A stretch of DNA of 64,000 nt from Erwinia endophytica (GTDB taxonomy: Bacteria; Pseudomonadota; Gammaproteobacteria; Enterobacterales; Enterobacteriaceae). Where the stretch lies: positions 1 to 64,000 of the forward strand of contig NZ_RQVV01000037.1 of NCBI RefSeq assembly GCF_009295515.1. Direction: 5' to 3'. Under the pieces are notes generated by a model, which had not been told where the DNA came from, ran no database searches, and was given only the letters and a program-made list of their open reading frames with translations. Shown here piece by piece: positions 60,744 through 64,000 of this stretch. Positions within the stretch are counted from its first letter, which is position 1. Every line of letters begins with the position of its first letter. Made by a program: the position numbers and the translations under genes.

Positions 60744-62735
60744 ATGTTGGGAAAATTAACCCTTGATGCAATTCCGTATCACGAACCGATTATCGTGATA
60801 ACGGTTGCCGCCATCATTCTTGGTGGTTTGGCTGTTGTTGGAGCAATTACTTACTTCGGTAAGTGGCAATACTTGTGGTCAGAATGGCTGACATCCGTTG
60901 ACCACAAAAGACTCGGTATCATGTACATTATCGTGGCTTTCGTCATGTTAGTGCGCGGCTTTGCCGATGCAATAATGATGCGTAGCCAACAGGTACTGGC
61001 TTCAGCCGGTGAGGCCGGGTATCTCCCCCCCCATCACTACGATCAGATCTTCACCGCCCACGGCGTGATAATGATCTTCTTCGTCGCCATGCCGTTTGTT
61101 ATTGGTCTGATGAATATCGCCATTCCTCTGCAGATCGGCGCACGTGATGTGGCCTTCCCATTCCTCAACAACCTGAGCTTCTGGTTCACGGTAGTGGGTG
61201 TGGTGTTGGTAAACCTGTCACTGGGTGTGGGTGAATTTGCTCAGACTGGCTGGCTGGCCTATCCGCCACTCTCCGGCACGGAATACAGCCCGGGAGTCGG
61301 TGTCGACTACTGGATATGGAGTCTGCAGTTGTCAGGGATCGGGACGACATTAACCGGGATTAACTTCTTTGTTACTATCCTGAAAATGCGTGCTCCTGGC
61401 ATGACCATGTTCAAAATGCCGGTTTTCACCTGGGCATCACTGTGTACTAACGTGTTGATTATCGCTTCCTTCCCGGTTCTGACCGTGACCGTCGCGTTAT
61501 TGACCCTTGACCGTTATCTGGGCTTCCATTTCTTCACCAATGAAATGGGTGGCAACATGATGATGTATGTCAACCTGATCTGGATCTGGGGTCATCCGGA
61601 AGTTTATATCCTGGTTCTGCCCGTCTTCGGGGTGTTCTCCGAAGTGGTCGCCACCTTCTCGAAAAAGCGTCTGTTTGGTTACACCTCGCTGGTTTGGGCA
61701 ACGGTTGTTATCACGGTTCTGTCCTTCATCGTGTGGCTGCATCACTTCTTCACCATGGGTGCCGGTGCTAACGTTAATGCCTTCTTCGGTATTATGACGA
61801 TGATCATCGCCATTCCTACCGGGGTTAAAATCTTCAACTGGCTGTTCACCATGTACCAAGGCCGCATTCAGATGCACTCTGCCATGATGTGGACCGTAGG
61901 CTTCCTGGTTACCTTCTCTGTTGGGGGGATGACCGGTGTTCTGCTGGCGGTGCCTGGTGCCGACTTCGTTCTGCACAACAGTCTGTTCCTGATTGCCCAC
62001 TTCCATAACGTCATTATCGGTGGTGTGGTGTTCGGTTGTTTTGCTGGTGTGACTTACTGGTTCCCGAAAGCATTCGGTTTCTGCCTGAATGAAAAATGGG
62101 GAATGCGCGCCTTCTGGTTCTGGATCATTGGTTTCTTCGTTGCCTTTATGCCGCTGTACGCACTGGGCTTCATGGGGATGACCCGTCGTCTGAGCCAGAA
62201 CATTGATCCCAAGTTCCACCCACTGCTGGTCGTAGCAGCGTGTGGTGCGGCACTGATTGCCTGTGGCGTGATCTGCCAGGTCACTCAGTTCTGGGTCTCC
62301 GTACGTGACCGTGAAAAACTGCGCGATGTGACGGGCGATCCATGGGGCGGCCGTACTCTGGAGTGGTCAACCTCTTCACCCCCGCCATTCTACAACTTTG
62401 CTGAAGTCCCGGTTGTCCATGAGCGCGATGCGTTCTGGGAAATGAAAGAGAAAGGTGAAGCGTATAAACGACCTGCTCACTATGCTGAAATCCACATGCC
62501 GAAAAACAGTGGCGCTGGTGTGGTCATTGGTGCGTTCAGCCTGGTGTTTGGTTTCTCCGCTATCTGGCACATCTGGTGGCTGCTTGGTCTGTCGTTCCTC
62601 GGTATGATCTTAAGCTGGATCATCAAGAGCTTTGACGAAGACGTTGATTATTACGTTCCCGTTGCCGAGATCGAAAAAATCGAGAATCAGCACTTTGACG
62701 AAATTAGCAAAGCAGGTTTGAAAAATGTCAACTGA
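60744..62735 (+). CDS. cyoB: Cytochrome bo3 ubiquinol oxidase subunit I
   Basis: 663 residues. It is a heme-copper oxidase with about 15 helices. Low-spin heme His lies in [11 protein letters not shown], CuB His-Tyr lies in [15 protein letters not shown] with the HH pair WLHHFFTMG, and heme His again in [11 protein letters not shown]. It reduces oxygen to water and pumps protons. The first 11 nt of cyoC overlap its end. Confidence 0.98.
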   Translation: MLGKLTLDAIPYHEPIIVITVAAIILGGLAVVGAITYFGKWQYLWSEWLTSVDHKRLGIMYIIVAFVMLVRGFADAIMMRSQQVLASAGEAGYLPPHHYDQIFTAHGVIMIFFVAMPFVIGLMNIAIPLQIGARDVAFPFLNNLSFWFTVVGVVLVNLSLGVGEFAQTGWLAYPPLSGTEYSPGVGVDYWIWSLQLSGIGTTLTGINFFVTILKMRAPGMTMFKMPVFTWASLCTNVLIIASFPVLTVTVALLTLDRYLGFHFFTNEMGGNMMMYVNLIWIWGHPEVYILVLPVFGVFSEVVATFSKKRLFGYTSLVWATVVITVLSFIVWLHHFFTMGAGANVNAFFGIMTMIIAIPTGVKIFNWLFTMYQGRIQMHSAMMWTVGFLVTFSVGGMTGVLLAVPGADFVLHNSLFLIAHFHNVIIGGVVFGCFAGVTYWFPKAFGFCLNEKWGMRAFWFWIIGFFVAFMPLYALGFMGMTRRLSQNIDPKFHPLLVVAACGAALIACGVICQVTQFWVSVRDREKLRDVTGDPWGGRTLEWSTSSPPPFYNFAEVPVVHERDAFWEMKEKGEAYKRPAHYAEIHMPKNSGAGVVIGAFSLVFGFSAIWHIWWLLGLSFLGMILSWIIKSFDEDVDYYVPVAEIEKIENQHFDEISKAGLKNVN

Positions 62736-63339
62736 AACTCTGACTAAACCGCACGACGCCCATGCAGCGCATGGGCATCACGATGCAGGAGCCAATAAAG
62801 TCTTTGGCTTCTGGATCTACCTGATGAGCGACTGCATCATCTTCGCCACTCTGTTCGCAACCTTTGGGGTGATGGTCAACAACACCGCAGGTGGCCCGGC
62901 AGGTAAAGATATTTTCGAACTGCCGTATGTGCTGGTTGAAACCGCCCTGCTGCTGTTGAGCTCCATTACCTATGGTTTTGCGGTTATCAACATGAACAAA
63001 GGCAGCCAGGGGGCCGTTATCGGCTGGCTGGCGCTGACCTTCCTGTTCGGCGCGGGCTTTATCGGGATGGAAATCTATGAATTCCATCACCTGATTGGTG
63101 AAGGTTTCGGTCCGCAGCGCAGTGGCTTCCTCTCAGCATTCTTTACGCTGGTTGGAACGCACGGTCTGCACGTGACTTCAGGCCTGATTTGGATGGCGGT
63201 ACTGATGTACCAGGTCGCCAAACGTGGCCTGACGGCAACTAACCGAACTCGCATCCTGTGTCTGAGCCTGTTCTGGCACTTCCTGGATGTGATATGGATT
63301 TGCGTATTCACCATTGTCTATCTGATGGGGGCCATGTAA
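62725..63339 (+). CDS. cyoC: Cytochrome bo3 ubiquinol oxidase subunit III
   Basis: 204 residues, five transmembrane helices, His/Ala-rich N-terminus ([20 protein letters not shown]). It belongs to the CoxC/COX3 family ([20 protein letters not shown]). It overlaps cyoB by 11 bases and shares TAATG with cyoD. Confidence 0.97.
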   Translation: MSTETLTKPHDAHAAHGHHDAGANKVFGFWIYLMSDCIIFATLFATFGVMVNNTAGGPAGKDIFELPYVLVETALLLLSSITYGFAVINMNKGSQGAVIGWLALTFLFGAGFIGMEIYEFHHLIGEGFGPQRSGFLSAFFTLVGTHGLHVTSGLIWMAVLMYQVAKRGLTATNRTRILCLSLFWHFLDVIWICVFTIVYLMGAM

Positions 63340-63668
63340 TGAGTCATTCAGTAAACGAACATGGTGCGTCACACGGTAGCGTGAAGTCTTACATGATCGG
63401 CTTTATTCTGTCGATCATTCTGACCGCGATACCTTTCTGGATGGTCATGGACGGCAGCGCTTCTAAAGCGACTATCCTGGGTGTGGTGCTGATCTGTGCG
63501 GTTGTGCAGGTGCTGGTGCATCTGGTGTACTTCCTGCATCTGAACACCTCTTCTGAAGAAAGGTGGAACCTGGTGGCAATTGTCTTTGCCGCAGTAATCA
63601 TCTTGATAGTTGTTGTTGGCTCGCTATGGATCATGTGGAACCTCAACTACAACATGATGGCCAACTAA
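63339..63668 (+). CDS. cyoD: Cytochrome bo3 ubiquinol oxidase subunit IV
   Basis: 109 residues from ATG 63339, overlapping the cyoC stop by one base (TAATG). It has three transmembrane helices, starting [20 protein letters not shown], and belongs to the COX4-pro family ([20 protein letters not shown]). It helps assemble CuB in subunit I. Confidence 0.97.
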   Translation: MSHSVNEHGASHGSVKSYMIGFILSIILTAIPFWMVMDGSASKATILGVVLICAVVQVLVHLVYFLHLNTSSEERWNLVAIVFAAVIILIVVVGSLWIMWNLNYNMMAN

Positions 63669-63677
63669 GAGCTGCCT

Positions 63678-64000
63678 GTGATGATTAAGCAATACCTGCA
63701 AGTAACGAAACCAGGAATTATTTTCGGAAATTTAATTTCTGTCATCGGGGGATTTCTACTGGCTTCTAAAGGCCACATTGACTATTCCCTGTTTCTCACC
63801 ACCATAGTCGGTGTCTCGCTGGTGGTCGCATCCGGTTGTGTTTATAACAACTATATCGACCGTGACATCGACAAAAAAATGGAGAGGACCAGGAATCGGG
63901 TGTTGGTTAAAGGTCTCATCTCTCCGACAGCCTCTCTGGTTTATGCAACTGTTCTGGGTATTGCTGGCCTCGCGTTGCTGTATCTTGGAGCAAACCCGCT
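63678..64000 (+). CDS. cyoE: Heme O synthase (protoheme IX farnesyltransferase), 3' end beyond window
   Basis: 107 residues are visible: after GTG-ATG at 63678-63683 it reads [20 protein letters not shown], then [11 protein letters not shown] and the prenyltransferase Asp motif [18 protein letters not shown]. The GTG at 63678 gives MM at the start, as in E. coli; ATG 63681 is the alternative. It makes heme O from heme B and farnesyl diphosphate for the cyo oxidase. It runs off the right edge. Confidence 0.96.
   Translation, partial: MMIKQYLQVTKPGIIFGNLISVIGGFLLASKGHIDYSLFLTTIVGVSLVVASGCVYNNYIDRDIDKKMERTRNRVLVKGLISPTASLVYATVLGIAGLALLYLGANP

Overview
The window is a chromosomal segment of a gammaproteobacterium of the order Enterobacterales. 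From about 4.1 kb to the right edge it carries, in reverse order, the block that Escherichia coli K-12 has from cyoE to tesA/ybbA (cyo, ampG, yajG, bolA, tig-clpPX-lon-hupB-ppiD, comEA-like, queC, decR, mdlAB, glnK-amtB, tesB, ybaY, atl, ffs, hha-tomB, acrBAR, rsmS, priC, apt, dnaX-ybaB-recR, htpG, adk, hemH, ybaL, ybaK, ybaP, copA-cueR, ybbJ-qmcA, cnoX, ybbO). Gene content and several differences from E. coli would fit a plant-associated genus of the Pectobacteriaceae (Dickeya/Pectobacterium/Brenneria/Lonsdalea type). Genus and species cannot be fixed from the sequence alone.

Region 1 (1-4.65 kb) is a decaying accessory segment. It holds a truncated, frameshifted IS3-family element that has cut a minus-strand gene, and a frameshifted small gene in front of a helix-turn-helix/coiled-coil protein. 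It also holds a tiny exported Cys/His/Gly protein, two small hypothetical genes (one a four-cysteine ribbon) and an IS6/IS26-family element with an internal deletion. The IS6 element abuts the remains of ybbA. ybbA and its divergent, 5'-overlapping neighbour tesA are both disrupted by one inserted base, and tesA also carries a larger internal deletion.

Region 2 (4.65-23.25 kb) is mostly core: ybbO, cnoX, the qmcA-ybbJ membrane-quality pair, the divergent copper pair cueR/copA with its CueR operator and a conserved -1 frameshift site for CopA(Z), ybaP, ybaK, a LysR regulator divergent from a PACE-type efflux pump, ybaL, hemH, adk, htpG with a sigma-32-like promoter, recR-ybaB-dnaX (dnaX keeps the gamma/tau frameshift site).

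Region 3 (23.25-27.54 kb) is an insertion between dnaX and apt relative to E. coli: an orphan minus-strand ORF, a very AT-rich stretch, and a 1197-residue autotransporter. Its passenger is a glycine-rich array interleaved with beta-strand motifs. This is the most distinctive gene in the window.

Region 4 (27.5-45.9 kb) carries apt, priC, rsmS, the acrR/acrAB multidrug efflux locus with its palindromic operator, tomB-hha, 4.5S RNA, atl, ybaY, tesB, an IS4-family remnant inside a palindromic terminator, and the nitrogen-regulated glnK-amtB operon (sigma-54 promoter and two NtrC-like sites). It ends with mdlAB and a DecR-type regulator divergent from a PLP enzyme resembling cysteine desulfhydrases.

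Region 5 (46-64 kb) carries queC, a ComEA-like protein, ppiD, hupB, lon, clpX, clpP and tig (protein quality control, with sigma-32-like sites upstream of lon and clpP), bolA, yajG-ampG (peptidoglycan recycling) and the cyoABCDE cytochrome bo3 oxidase operon, which runs off the right edge inside cyoE.
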